64,000 bases of DNA from Trichoplax adhaerens (lineage: Eukaryota > Placozoa > Uniplacotomia > Trichoplacea > Trichoplacidae): positions 1,269,310-1,333,309 of the forward strand of contig NW_002060958.1 in assembly GCF_000150275.1 (NCBI RefSeq), written 5' to 3'. The notes under the pieces are model-generated. The model saw only the letters and a program-made list of their open reading frames with translations, made no database searches and was not told the DNA's origin. Below, in pieces: positions 48,174-61,200 of the stretch (the first letter of the stretch is position 1; each line of letters begins with the position of its first letter). The position numbers and the translations under genes were made by a program.

Positions 48174-50980
48174 ATGGCTAGTACTAGCATCATAGTTGGC
48201 AATCAATCGGAGTTTCACCACTTAATTGAAAAAAATGATAGTCATGAAAGCCAGCATGGTGTTTCATATTTATCATCAGATCGTAGAAGATATGAAGCCT
48301 TCGGCGGAAATTTTAGTACAAGTCAATTCGATCAAGGTTCATTTCAGGTTGATTGCCGTAGCATTCCTTGGCAGGAATCTAACTGTTACAATGGTGTTAC
48401 TCAGCAGAATGCTTTGCAAATGTGTCCAAGAAGCAATTTATCACCTTCAGATCCAATTCTGAATCAACCTGATCCCGCTAATCATGATGTTTCATATCAT
48501 CAGCCACCAGTATCGAGAATAATTGACCGTGAATATTCCTATGAATGTAATTCAAAGAACCATTTCGTGAGCCACTATAAACCGGAACATCGCCATAGTA
48601 ATTCATCGAGTCTTAGTTGTAGCACTTTGCAACCAGCAAGCCCATCATCCGATGATTTAAGAACCTCTCAAATGAATATTCGAAATATTATTTCTAGTAA
48701 TACGCAACCAAATGAAAGTTTAAACATCTATCCTGATAGGCATACAGGTAAAAAAGTACTTTATTTATAAAATTAATTCCAATTTCAGAAATTAATGCAA
48801 TGATAGATAGTTATACTAATATACTACGACGTTACCTATACATGTCGTTAGTTTTTCACTAGTTTATATTTATCGATATTTCGGATGAACTATCCTTAAT
48901 TGCCTGCTACTTGCTTGCAATCGATGCTTATGGCTTAAAAGATGTAAAGAATCTACTATGTAAAATCAGTAGAAAAGTAGACGATGACTATCCTAGTCGT
49001 TGATTTCTTCTAATGGTAGATTTATAATTATTTTATAGACGGAAAACTGATGCAAAACTCATTTTATAGATATCATTTTGTACATAAACATCTCGTAACG
49101 CTAGATCTAATCGCTTAATTTTCACTCATGCATCTCTTGATCGTTTACTTTCCATCATTAGCTGAATGATGGTTGAAGCTTAATTAAGTACAAATTTAAA
49201 CTAAAAATTTTAGTTAAGGCAGTTTAAGGCATAAAAGTTAAAATTTCGTAAATTTGAGAACATCCAATGTTGGAAAGAATGTTGCTTCAAGGTGATGATA
49301 ATTGCTATTATTGCTATATCCTCTCTATGGTGAATAATATCTGTGAGGTATTAGTCATGGGCTAAGAGGAGAATCTAGTGATCCATGTTTAAACATGCCG
49401 ATATTGAAGAAGATTTTCCACTAAATGTACGATATGTAAGCATATTGGGTTAGCACATAGATTTATCTATCTACAGTATCATCGGTGCGAATTGCCTATT
49501 TGCGGTGCGCATAAAGTATCTTCACAACATTAAACTAAGAACTACTATTTGCAGTAAAATTTTGGTGCATGAAATTTGATTCTTTTAATTGTTCTTTAAT
49601 CACTAGATTGAGCTAAATTGACTATCGATTGTAATTAAACGACAAAATAGTAAATTATTCATCATGCTTTACTTGGATGTATGCCTTAATATCTGAAAGC
49701 CTCAATATTTTCTTGCTATAAAAGACGACATTATATGCCGAAAGTATCGTCTAAGAATAGATACTTGCATAATATTACCATCAAACGTACAACATTGGCT
49801 ATTTTTCACGCAATCTTAAAATTTTTTATATAGCTAATTTTGAATTACACTATTACTACTTTTAAAAGTGATGTAATTATGAAAACATTGAATTTTCCCC
49901 AATTTGTTATGCCTTTGTTTGCTATTCCTATTTTAAATATAAATTTTCGAAGTAAAACAGAATTTCAAGATTTTACCTACATCGCTTCTTTAATTAACAG
50001 CGAGGATATTAGAACAAATTAAATAATAGTAAGGATAGCCAGAATAGGATGTCTTTCCTGCTGTTTATATCGTGATGGAAAAATAACACCTAAATAAATA
50101 ATCTGCCCGATACAGAACTATTGTCTATACAGTAAAGTCAGAGAAAGCTTTCCAAGAATGATATATTAATTATTTAATTATTCGTAAACTGAACTTGTAA
50201 ACGGATGTTGTTGCCATATTTTGCTAGTCTGACTTTACCTTTAGACGTAGAAATGATCAAATACTTAGATCTAGAGTTGCTACTGCCGATTTCAGTAGGT
50301 AGCTTACAATTACAAATGGAAATACAGATCTTGGTGTAGGTCGCGTGCTTAGTTCTCCTATTACTTAATCGCGAATAATGATAAATGGCTATGAGTTCAT
50401 TAAATTACCAAAACAAAACTTAAGAGCTTATAGATTGTAATAAGATTAAGAAATTCCTACTTTCTATCAAGTAGAATATATAATGAAGCTTTGTTACTTT
50501 TGTAACACTTAGGATCGACAAAGAAAAGAAGAACTAGAACAAGTTTTTCCCCTGATCAGAAACGAGAATTAACAAATCGATTCGAAAGTAATCCTTACAT
50601 CAAATCTAGTGAACGAAGAGCTTTAGCAGCTAAACTTGGTCTTCCTGATAGAGTGGTTAAGAATTACTTTCAAAACAGGCAAGGATTAATTGACATTATT
50701 AGACCCAAACTGTGTAGTGCGGATATAATACAAGATGGCAAGATTTACCTTTCGTTATGAAAATTTGATGATATTGATCACCTAGTAAATTTCAATGTGG
50801 ATTAATTCAATATTATCCGTATAAGTGATTTATGCGTATTACAATATTGAAGAAATATCCTGTTACTAAGCTATAATTATAAATTATCATGAAATTTTTG
50901 GCTATTGTAGGCGGCTGAAAGATAAAAGATTGAAGCGTTCAGAAAATTTTTACAAACATGGTGGTGCAAACTTTTATTAA
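48174..50980 (+). CDS. Divergent homeodomain protein, class uncertain, complete, 3 exons
   Basis: Exons: 48174-48747, 50513-50678, 50911-50980, giving 269 aa. Intron 1 is GT-AG in phase 1 (ACAG|GTAAAA). Intron 2 (232 bp) has a GC donor (CAG|GCAAGG) and a TTGTAG acceptor, and splits the codon for homeodomain Arg52. Residues 1-190 are Ser/Asn/Gln-rich and mostly disordered-looking, with an eh1-like MNIRNII at 167-173. The homeodomain is about 196-255 and aligns without gaps: Arg5, Phe8, Leu16, Phe20, Leu40, Phe49, Gln50, Asn51, Arg53. Trp48 is replaced by Tyr and residue 47 is Asn. Helix 3 reads VVKNYFQNRRLKDKRLKR. The KDKR ending recalls Evx/Rough, and the helix 2 region (LAAKLGL) resembles Engrailed, but no class fits well. 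Without intron 2 splicing the frame continues to a stop at 50758-50760 and loses the basic end of helix 3. It lies 12.8 kb from Mnx on the same strand. Confidence 0.85.
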
Positions 50981-52789
50981 TAGCAGCCTATATGATACAA
51001 GTATGTCAATAATATTTTGTCGTTCATAGAGATCTCGACGAAGAATATGATATACGTATCCATTTTTCTGCCATTAGCAATATTATCTTTATTGCAAACG
51101 GAAGATGATTGCAAATTTTATAACCTTCAACAAGTTAGCGATAACTGCTGATAAAATACAACTTTGGGATAAGTAGAAACCTTGATGGTTTTCGATGTCT
51201 CAATGACTATTTTCGCAATCATTCAAAATTGCGGTATCATCGATTTCTATACATTTAGATTATGATATACTCGTAGAACATGTTGCGTTTACGGTATACT
51301 GTAATATATAAAATTCAATACATGTTTATGCTATTTATCTAAGCGACGACTCTGTAAACAGATTATTTCTTAACAATTTTCTCTTTAATTTTACTCGACT
51401 GCACCTTTTCCTTTTTATATTCTCCACTATTATTATAATTAACAGTCGTAATGTAGTATTTACTTCTAAATACAGTATAGTCTATTATAAGTAAAAGTAT
51501 TAGTTTGCACTAGACTGTAGCATAATTCTAAAACAGTAACTTAACTCTAAATATGCATGATCTATGTTTAACAATTTACTCTGTGAAAGTATCTTCTACT
51601 CTAGGTAACTTATACCGTAGCACTAGCTTAACATACAAGTAACCTATTTTCATAAATCATTCGCGCCTTTAAATAATTTCCTCCCGCTGTGGCCCTAACA
51701 ATATAAAAGCTATCTTCTTTCGCCTATCGCGTTATGTAGTTCTGGTAGTTACACGGTAAGCTTGCACGCTTTACCGATTCTACCCTACTATAGTTGTTCG
51801 ACTAGTTACATCGTTACTCGCACGATAATCTTACGCGATTATTCTCTTATACTGGCTCAATAAAGGCTACTCTTCCGCTAACTATTCTATTGCACTTTAT
51901 TGCGACTAATGCCGAACTCTCAACCTTCTGAAACATCACACATAACGTCAGCGCGATTATAGTCACATAATTATAGAATTTACGGTTTAAGAAAGTAAAG
52001 TATGGCAACCGTAGTTTAATTTTTACCTTCCCAGCAAATCTATATCATAGACTGATATTATTCAGAATTATCTTTTTGTAACGCCAGTTTCTAAACCAGT
52101 AGATCAACCTGAGTTTCATTTAGTGATAGCTTTCCGTGCATAATTATAGCATTGTTAATTATAAGTTATTTAAAATCGAGTAATTTGTCAAATGATACAA
52201 TTTATCTTAACCAATAGTACGAACAAAATATGCTGTTCTTGAGTGTTTCAGATTATGTTCGCTAGATTTCGCTAATGCTTTACATCTCGTGTGTAAGAGC
52301 TGAATGCTTTCGAAATCTATTAATATATTTTATTAATCATCACTAGGATATAAAATTTATTGCACCGGTAAAGAAAAATAAAGTACAATACTTGATCTAA
52401 TATGCTGTATCTTTAGATTTAGTTTATCATATTACGATAATAATTACACCTTTACCTACATAATGAAATCTACTTAACATGTACGGTACTTAGCCCTGTA
52501 ACAAGCACCTCAATTGATCTCAATCATATTATTCATATGCGTAATTCTAAGTTTGATGATATACGGAATCTCATCTATTAAGGCGGTAAAAAATATATAA
52601 GTATAGTAGCTACCGCGAACAATAGAAATCATTCTCTCTCAGTGATAGATTCAGTTTGTTACGTTTTCAAATTTTAATACTGTAAAGCATAGCCGGAATA
52701 GATTATTAAGTAACGAATCAGGACATAAGAATGGTTATTATGTAGTAAATATAAGGTGTAGAATGATGCCATAAATAAATATGTATAGA
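50981..52789. other. Spacer with a possible LTR or promoter fragment
   Basis: About 51660-51950 is richer in GC than its flanks and has TATAAAAG at 51702 followed by AATAAA at 51859, the order seen in LTRs. No second copy and no clear ends were found in the window, so the call is tentative. I see nothing else here. Confidence 0.3.
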
Positions 52790-53150
52790 AATGCTGCCAA
52801 GAGTAACAGTAGGCTATCTAGCTACAGTTAGGCCATTGGCTGCAGAATGAGTCACGACTGCTCGAGGGGAGATGAGAGGGAACACCTGGGTGGGGGTGCA
52901 AATCTCATACTGAAGCTGAGAAAAGTACAAGGTTTATAGGAAGAACGTAAAGACTGAAAGAGTATGGACAATGCCGGGGAAGAAAGGATCAAAACATGTT
53001 TACCTCGAAGTTCGGACCGGACGTCTATAAAGGCCTGAAGTAGAATTAGGTTAGCCTAGCTCAGCTAGAAGAGAACCGAGCCCTAGAGTCATATCTACGA
53101 GAATAGTACTGTTAGCCTAGCTAACTTATCCGCCATGGCGGTACCTGAAG
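52790..53150. other. GC-richer island of unknown nature
   Basis: This stretch is clearly more GC-rich than the surrounding sequence, including GAGGGGAGATGAGAGGGAAC and CACCTGGGTGGGGGTGC. The word TTAGCCTAGCT occurs twice, at about 53052 and 53112. No long open frame or recognisable RNA is present. It may be an inserted element fragment. Confidence 0.4.
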
Positions 53151-55199
53151 TATTTTCAATTGCTTATATTGTGATAAACCGATTTTAACTTATACGCTCG
53201 CTGTCCTTCTATTTTTCGGTAATTACCGAAATGAGAAGTATATGTTGGAATTTGGTTGCTGCAGTTACATATAGTAATCCATCATTTAGGATTTTAAATA
53301 TTCTACACCATTTGCTAGTCATGATAAACACACCATGATATCTCAAATTATACTACTAAAGATTATTTTAGATATTAAAAGATTTTCTAGTGATCACCGG
53401 TTGAAAAGTAATCTTTTATTTCATTTTATGACTGTATACTAACAGATTTATTTGATTATAAATAGATTTATATTCCTGACATGAAATTAACATCATGTAA
53501 TGATCATTTTTTATAGTTAGTGAGATTTATAGTCAATACATTTTTCAACCGTATGAAGTTTATACCTTGAAGATGTATTAATTATTAATATTGTTAAATT
53601 TAAACAGTTAGGCTGAAATCAATAGCTGTCGTGCATTAGTGCTACTAAAAGTTATCGCAAAACCGATTATTGTAAAAATTTCAAATTTTTTAATTTAGTA
53701 ATTGACTCCACAATGAATACTCAATGTATTATTTGCATATCCAATGTATAATTGTAAAAATATATTCGTGATCCCTTTGATCACAATTTGATGGTTTAAT
53801 TTGCAGTAAAATAAATATCGCATACAGTGCATTTAAAATTAGCTGAATAGTTTAATAAAGTTTGAATTTGAGGTTCTTAACAATATTCGTACTGAATTCG
53901 GCAGTAATGAAACGAGATCTGTATTATTTGTCTACCGTTTTGTTAGTAAGATTATATTCAAAACAAGCTATAAAATACTAATGCTTCTGTATTTTACTGC
54001 TGCTAACAGTATAACTTTAATCAATTTAGCCGTTAACTTTGACCACTACTTTAGATCCACATAAGATGCTATATTGGAGATAAATCTTTGGTTCCTAGTA
54101 GTTCTTCACGAAAAAGTAGATTTAGATAAAGTTTTGGTTCCTAGCAGCTCTTCAAGAAAATTTAGTATTCATCTTTCATGCGAGCGTCAATGTTATATGA
54201 TACTATACTGAAGTAATTCAATTAGTATCGGTTGGATAATAATGACGTTGGAATAACTTTTCATCGTATGGCTCTAACATGTATAGTATAATTCAATTAG
54301 CAATTATAACCTTTCCGTCATCATAAAAATACAATGGATTAATTAGGGGGTTACTATTATTCAAGTACATTTATTGACTCTATGTTTTATTCACAAATCA
54401 TTGCGATACTAATTCAATAGCTAATTTAAATTGGCTGCCCATTAGTTACGTAGTCAGCAACGAGTGACTATAATACTATTCTAATTATCGCAGCCATCTT
54501 GATAGTTTTCTTGACCAATTGCTTTCTAGTTGGGCTAATAAAAAATTGATCATGGCTCGTAAGAGATGTTGAAAAGCCATATTAGATGCCTATAATTGAT
54601 TTTTAATAATCTATAGTACATTTCTATCATAAAGAAAAAGAAAGGTTTTTGAAATACTATTATTAATGAATAAAGAATTGGTTTGTGTTGTACTGTATCA
54701 GTCGTTGGAAAGAGTTCACCCCTTAGTATCTGCTATGTAACGAGTAATTTGCCGTAATACATAGTCTTTTCAACTCTTTAATACGAAGAAAAGCGATTTT
54801 ATGTAGGCGTACTTGACTATATGTATCGTTTGCTTACTTCATACACGCTACAACTGTAGGTGTTACAGTAACACCATCCGTAGTCAACTATTTGAAAAAT
54901 TGGATTGCAATAAATCAAGAAGTTTTTATTAATTATGATGTAGCTTTTGAAGGCTGCTTTTAAAGTCCAAATACATGTTATTTTTACTTAAAAGTAATTT
55001 TCATAAGTGCAGATCGTGCTATGGAAACATTTTAATTATATCGATTTTACGGTAACGTCAAATACCATTAAGTTAAAACAAAGCCAGCTACCCAATTAAT
55101 TATCTTGCTCCTTGCTGCTGATAAAGAATCGGAAAGATTGAATTTGCTGTCTCTGAATTGGTATAAGAATGGTTTAACTATTTGTTATTTACAGTTAAG
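53151..55199. other. Spacer upstream of the TRPA gene
   Basis: Mostly featureless AT-rich DNA. A short imperfect tandem pair lies at about 54080-54165, built on TTGGTTCCTAG and GTTCTTCA/CTCTTCA words about 48 bp apart. No exon was recognised. Confidence 0.45.
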
Positions 55200-55280
55200 A
55201 TGAAGCCGATAGTGCAACCTTCAATACCTAACTCATTGTTGACGAAATCGTTGAAGACACAAATTTATCATGGATTCTAG
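55200..55280 (+). promoter_or_regulatory. Upstream ORF overlapping the TRPA start codon
   Basis: An ATG at 55200 opens a 26-codon frame that ends with TAG at 55278-55280, overlapping the TRPA ATG at 55270 in another frame. If the transcript includes it, scanning ribosomes meet it first, which would lower TRPA initiation. A TTTACAG acceptor-like sequence ends at 55194, so this ATG could sit at the start of a 5' exon. Confidence 0.4.
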
Positions 55281-58200
55281 CAATGTTGATGAAGTAGAAA
55301 AAGAAAATAAGTCTAATGTCAATAATAAAATGGAATTGGTTGTTCCTAAGCAAATAACGCCACCTACTTCAGCAATCTTAACCGAAAAGATAACTAATCA
55401 CGACAAACCGTTAAGTAAAGCTAGTACCAGCATTAGTTATACAGGTAGCCTCACTAAAAGTTCTAGATTATACTCAAACTGGACTAAAAAGCGATCCAAG
55501 AAAAAGAACAGAGTTCAAGATATTCAAGATATGTTGGACAAAAACATAGGAGTTAGATCAGCTACGGTGGTTCGCAAGAGTTTTCGAGATATTTACGAGG
55601 TTAATGGGATAATACTGTTCCTGACTATTATATTGATCTCTTTTGCTGACTGAATTAGTCATACTCGTAATCAATCTTCACATGTTCATTTTAGTTTTAA
55701 TTAACGTGATTGATAGATTAATGTCTAATCTATCTCGAATTAATTATTTGTGATGCACCATCTTGCATTAAAGTCTGTTTATCAGTAGACAATCAAAATC
55801 TGTTTTAACATTGTTAACCTCACGTTAAGTTGATCTAATTCATTCTATTTACTACTATTGCAAGTAAGAGTTTCAGGCATAATATAATGGTCTGAAGTCC
55901 ATTTCAGTCTTATTCGCCCAACAAGAGCGACTTAATTGTATATACAGTTGTAATTGACGGAAGTTTTCCTTATACTATCTATGTTTTAAAGTGGGAAATT
56001 TATCCTCAATTTTTTACGATAACGAATAATCGGAATAGAAGGTAAAATCTGACACTTTAAATACTGTTTTCAGTCCCAAACGAAGTTTCCTTGGTATTTA
56101 TTAAGCTTCATCGCTGAGTATTTCTTTATATATTTTCTTGTTAGCTACGGCGGAAAATAAAAATTTATGTATCGAATTGACACGTACAGATTCCTCTATA
56201 TACACTTAACTAGAATTCATGATGTTATATTATGTTACTGTATGAAACCTATGAGCTTTAATAGTCTTACCTACATGCTAATCCACTGCTAACGTCTATA
56301 ACTGCCTACTATTTCTGTTCATATACGATAAAAGTCTTAAGATTTGATAAAGGAGTATTATTCTACAATTCTGATCTACCATATAGAAATTCTGATGTGA
56401 TGCTTTGCACTAGAATATTGTACTACGGAAAAGATAGCTAGATGAATTATCTCCTCTTGCTGATATAACGTGGCTAGAGTAATTTGATTAAAAGCTAGTC
56501 TTGCAATATTATAAAGTCTCTCTTTTTGACTTTGATTTAGGTTACTCGACTTGGTCTTGTTCAGGAGCTCATTGAACTACTTGAAATTTCTTACTATCGT
56601 GATAGAATCAATTATCAAGATAAGGAAAATTGGACTCTGATGCATTATGCTGCTCAATATAATCATGTGTCAGTTATTCAGACGCTTCTTCAATATGGAG
56701 CAGGTAAAATATTTAATTTGACAGAGAAAGGAATAAATCTACTTTCAGTCTGGTTGAGTACTGAACTAGATTTGCTAGTAATAGAAGAAGAAACTTCCTT
56801 GTTACATGTCTATAACTTTAAAATACAACATCAGTGAAATTGTAGACTTATTTCTTTTCTTATGTAGACATTAATTGTAAAGGAGGTCGCGATTCTTCCA
56901 GTCCTTTGCATTTAGCAGCACAATATGATGCAGTTAATGCCACAGCAACGCTTTTACAGTATAATGCCATTATTGATATTGAAGATGGAAATAAAAGTAC
57001 TCCATTACATCGATCTTGTCAACAAGATCATCCTAAAGTGATTAAAGTAGGTTTGGTATTAACAAGATGGAAGTAAGGTTACGTTAAGTAAATCAGTATA
57101 TAGCGTTATTTTCAAATATCTTGTGAAATATGCCATTCAGCGGAAAAGATAAGTTAGAAAAAGTCGAGTAGTTAACAATTGACATACTGCAAAGGGTTAC
57201 AATATAAATATATGTTTTCTTAAAATACAGTTAATTTTGATGGAAGCACAGCGCCAAAGTAAAGCAAAACTTATAGTTAATTATCCCGATTTCGAAAAAA
57301 TGACTCCATTACACAGAATAGCATTTAATGGAAGTCGAAATTCCTGTCAAGCTCTAGTTAGTAGATATTATCTAATGTGTTCATAACGATGAAATAATTT
57401 AACAATTTATGGTACAAGTTAAACTGTAGAGTTATGATATTGTAATGACGATACTAAAGAATTTGTAATATTGACTTTGCCTGAAAGTATAGTTAGAATA
57501 TGGTGCTGATACTCACTCCAAAGATACATCTGGTAAAACAGCAATTCACATCGCAGCTTTATTTAAAAATATTGAAGTTGCTCAACTCCTAATGGAATAC
57601 GGTAGTAAAGCTCATAGGATTGAATTATTGACTTCATGCTATGTATAGTAAATTACTATTTTCTATAAATTATTTTATCAACTATGTAGAGAAAGCAGGT
57701 TAATATGAATTATAAGTTTTAATTTGGGTCGTTTCAAAATATAATTATTATCGTAGTGGGAATTTAAAATTTTATTATGCTTAATCTTGCTGCAGTGGAT
57801 AAATCAGAACAACAAAGTCTTATGAAAGAGCTAGATAATAATGGCTTCACTCCATTTCATATAGCTGTGGCATCAGGATGCTTAGAGGTAATAACTTGAT
57901 AGTCTATGATTTTTCTTGGTTTTGTATAAATTAATAATATAGATTAAAAATTGTGGTTAAGTACATTATCTGCGTAATTCGTTAATAATATTTAAAATTT
58001 GATTCTTAACAATTTCCAATACTAGCTAACGGAATTATTCTTTAATAATAACACTTTTGTTGAAGATCGAACGGTTAGTTCATGGTTTCAAATTATTTAT
58101 ATTTAATTTCGAATGATATAGATTACGTAGCATCACGAGTTATTGTTGTAATTGTCGCCCTTGATGTATATATATATATAAATATGACTTGACGTCGAGG

Positions 58201-61200
58201 TACTCCAGTAAAGGTACAGGAATGAAGTAATACTTGCGTAATCTTTACAAGTTACGTTTATTAACTTCTATCCAAATCACATTAGAACTACTCTAGGTAA
58301 TGTAAGAGGTTATATAACAGTAATGCTCTCTACAATCAATATCTCGAGAACTTAGCTACTTAGAGTATCTCTTAACTCTTGAACCCTTCGAAAAAGCCTG
58401 ATTGCACGATATGTACAGTCATAAGTATGTAGCCTTTCGGCTACTGGTTGGTTACAGATAAGTCAGATCACCTGACTGGATATGGTTCTCTTATGATAAT
58501 AAGTGCCAATACAGTTATCCTATCTTATGTTGTACAGCAGGACGATTTCCGTGCGTATTCATAACAGTACTTAGTCAAAGTATAGAACATATACTGTAGA
58601 TAATACCAAATTACAATAGTTATTCAGAACTTGTGCTATACTAGATTTAAAATCGATCTGTAAAATAAATAATGCAACCTTAATAAATCGCATTTAAGGT
58701 ATTTTGAAGTTAACATTATCTATAAAGAACAAAGCATTTGAAATTAAACTACTCAAACTAACTTATAAATCGATAATAGGAGGTCAAATATCTCAGTTGA
58801 TTGATATATTCATATTAGTTCCATCATGCTATCGTTAACTGAATTTACGCATTTTATGTTGTTGTTTTAGAGCCAGATGCTAACTCCTATCCATATAGCT
58901 GCCAAAAACGGATTTTGCGATATAGCTGAATTACTTATTAAACATCACTGTAACGTCAATGCTACGGATAATTTAGGAAAGACAGCTCTACACCATGCAG
59001 CAACTAGCAATGATAGTAAAATGATAGAAATCATTCTAGAAAATGTAAGTTTACATACACGGTAAAAAAATCAAAAATACTTTCTTGATCAGATACTTAG
59101 GGATAATATTCGTATCTTACTCGATATTCTGATGTGATATTTATTATTTATTAAATATTCTTTGTAAGAGCGGAGAACTTGAAGCAGTTGATAAAAATGA
59201 GATGACTCCGCTGCTGCTCGCGGCCTATCGTGGTCGTAAGAAATCTGTAAAGTATTTATTAGATCATCATGCGAACATCTTAGCTCAGGATCTTTGCGGT
59301 AGAACAGCTATGCATTTGGTTGCACATCAACAAAATACGGCTATCTTAAAGTTAATTATGGAGGTAATGGTAAAAATTTCAGCTAGAACATATCATTCTG
59401 TATTGATTACAATTATCTATTGCGTTGGTTTAGAGTAACGGTGAACAGTTAATCCATCTTCCTGACAAGAATGGCGTAACACCTCTCTTTATTGCAGCAG
59501 AGCAGGGTTCCGTTGCAGTACGTAAATGATTTATCATTATAACATATTGACAATAAATCGCTATTTCGATAATATTTTACGATATATGATACCTGATGTT
59601 AAAGATGTAGATAGAATTCGTTTTAATTAAAGTTACTGTTGTAGATTCACATTTATATAGCATGTTACAGGTGCTGTAATCGCTATAAATAAATAAATGA
59701 TACTATATAAATATTATTTTGATAGTGAATTAGCATATTCCGAAGCTATCTCACGAAGATTTGTCTTAGATGGGAATTTTATTCTTACATAAAGCTTGGA
59801 TATTCTACTATTTCTCTAGACACTTAAAGAATTATGGCCAAAATCTCCGAAAGCTGATGTTCAAGATCAGTATAAAAATACAATACTCCATGTTGCGGCT
59901 AAGAATAACCATCGCGATACGGTTTGGTATATACTAAAATGTATAAGCCAAGATATTAACGCTAGAAATAATTTCGGCCAAAGACCAATCCATTTGGCCG
60001 CTAAATATGGCCATTATAGGATTATCGTTTTATTGAGTAATGCAGGATCAGAACTTAACGATAGGTATGCATTTAGATACTTCTACATTTATTATAGTCT
60101 GGAGAATGATGGTTTTAGAACGTCAATATTGCATGTTTAGAATGAACTAGTGCAAACTCCCGTCGCTTTGCTGACGGTTTACGATAATGTGCTCATTTAA
60201 CAGATAGTATATTACCATTTGTCGTAGACCTGTCAGAGGTTCAGTAGCTTTATACCGTGTACTTAAATTCAGTTAAATATCAGATACACTAGCTGTAGCT
60301 ATTGGTTGCTTATTTTTTCACTGTAGTATTTTCTTTTGTCTAAAAATGGTAGGGATAGTTTTTCTCATTCGTCCCTACATTACTGTGTGCAAGGCGGCCA
60401 TTTAGCTTCGACCAAGTTACTACTTGAAAAAGAAGTCGAAATTAACATTACAGACAAGAACGGTGTAAGCTGGTGTTTATTTTGTCAGCTTTAGTAAGAT
60501 ATTCACGTTGTCTAATAATGATTTATCATCATAACGTAATAATTTTCCTTTTACTGTCTATATAAAAAAATTGTATCAGAATACTCCTTTACATTTGGCT
60601 TGTTCTTACGGTTATCCTGATCTTGCGAAACTTCTTCTTGAACATGGAGCCGATCCTACTTTAACTAATTGTTATGGACAAAATTGCCTTGATGTATCTA
60701 TTGATAGCGATCAAGCAGAGATTAGTTCTATAATAATTAAAAGTAAATCGTAAGTATGGAAGTTAATGTATATTCTTATGCTACATTATTATAGAATAAA
60801 CTATCATTACTTTCACAATAGAAAAGGTACCAAGTGAGTAAACTAACAGCAATAGTTTCTGCTTGTTACGGTAGTGAATCTACCGTGATGAATGATAACT
60901 TACTTAATTTAGACATGTATATGTATCACGTTAAGATAGTTATTAATTTGGATGTGAGCATGAATCACTTGATGACTTAATATAGCCGATACAAACCTGT
61001 TCCTAATACAGGTTGAATTGTACTAAGTATGGTATATGAATTGTCAATAGTAAATTCAATATAAATCCTGCTAATTATAGGCTAGGGCAAACATAAAGTT
61101 AATCTATAGTAATATTACAAATTTATTGGATTAGACTAGGAATAATTTAATGTATTCACGAAGTCTTAGTGGTCGAAATATATCACACATCGTAAACCAG

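Noticed and set aside
53050-53110. tRNA-like box A phrase (TAGCCTAGCTCAGC) in the GC-rich island
   Set aside because: No matching box B at the right distance and no cloverleaf could be folded, so neither a tRNA nor a SINE is claimed.
54080-54165. Short imperfect tandem pair that could encode VPSSSSRK-like words
   Set aside because: The two copies are in different frames and one meets a stop at once; no splice sites fit.
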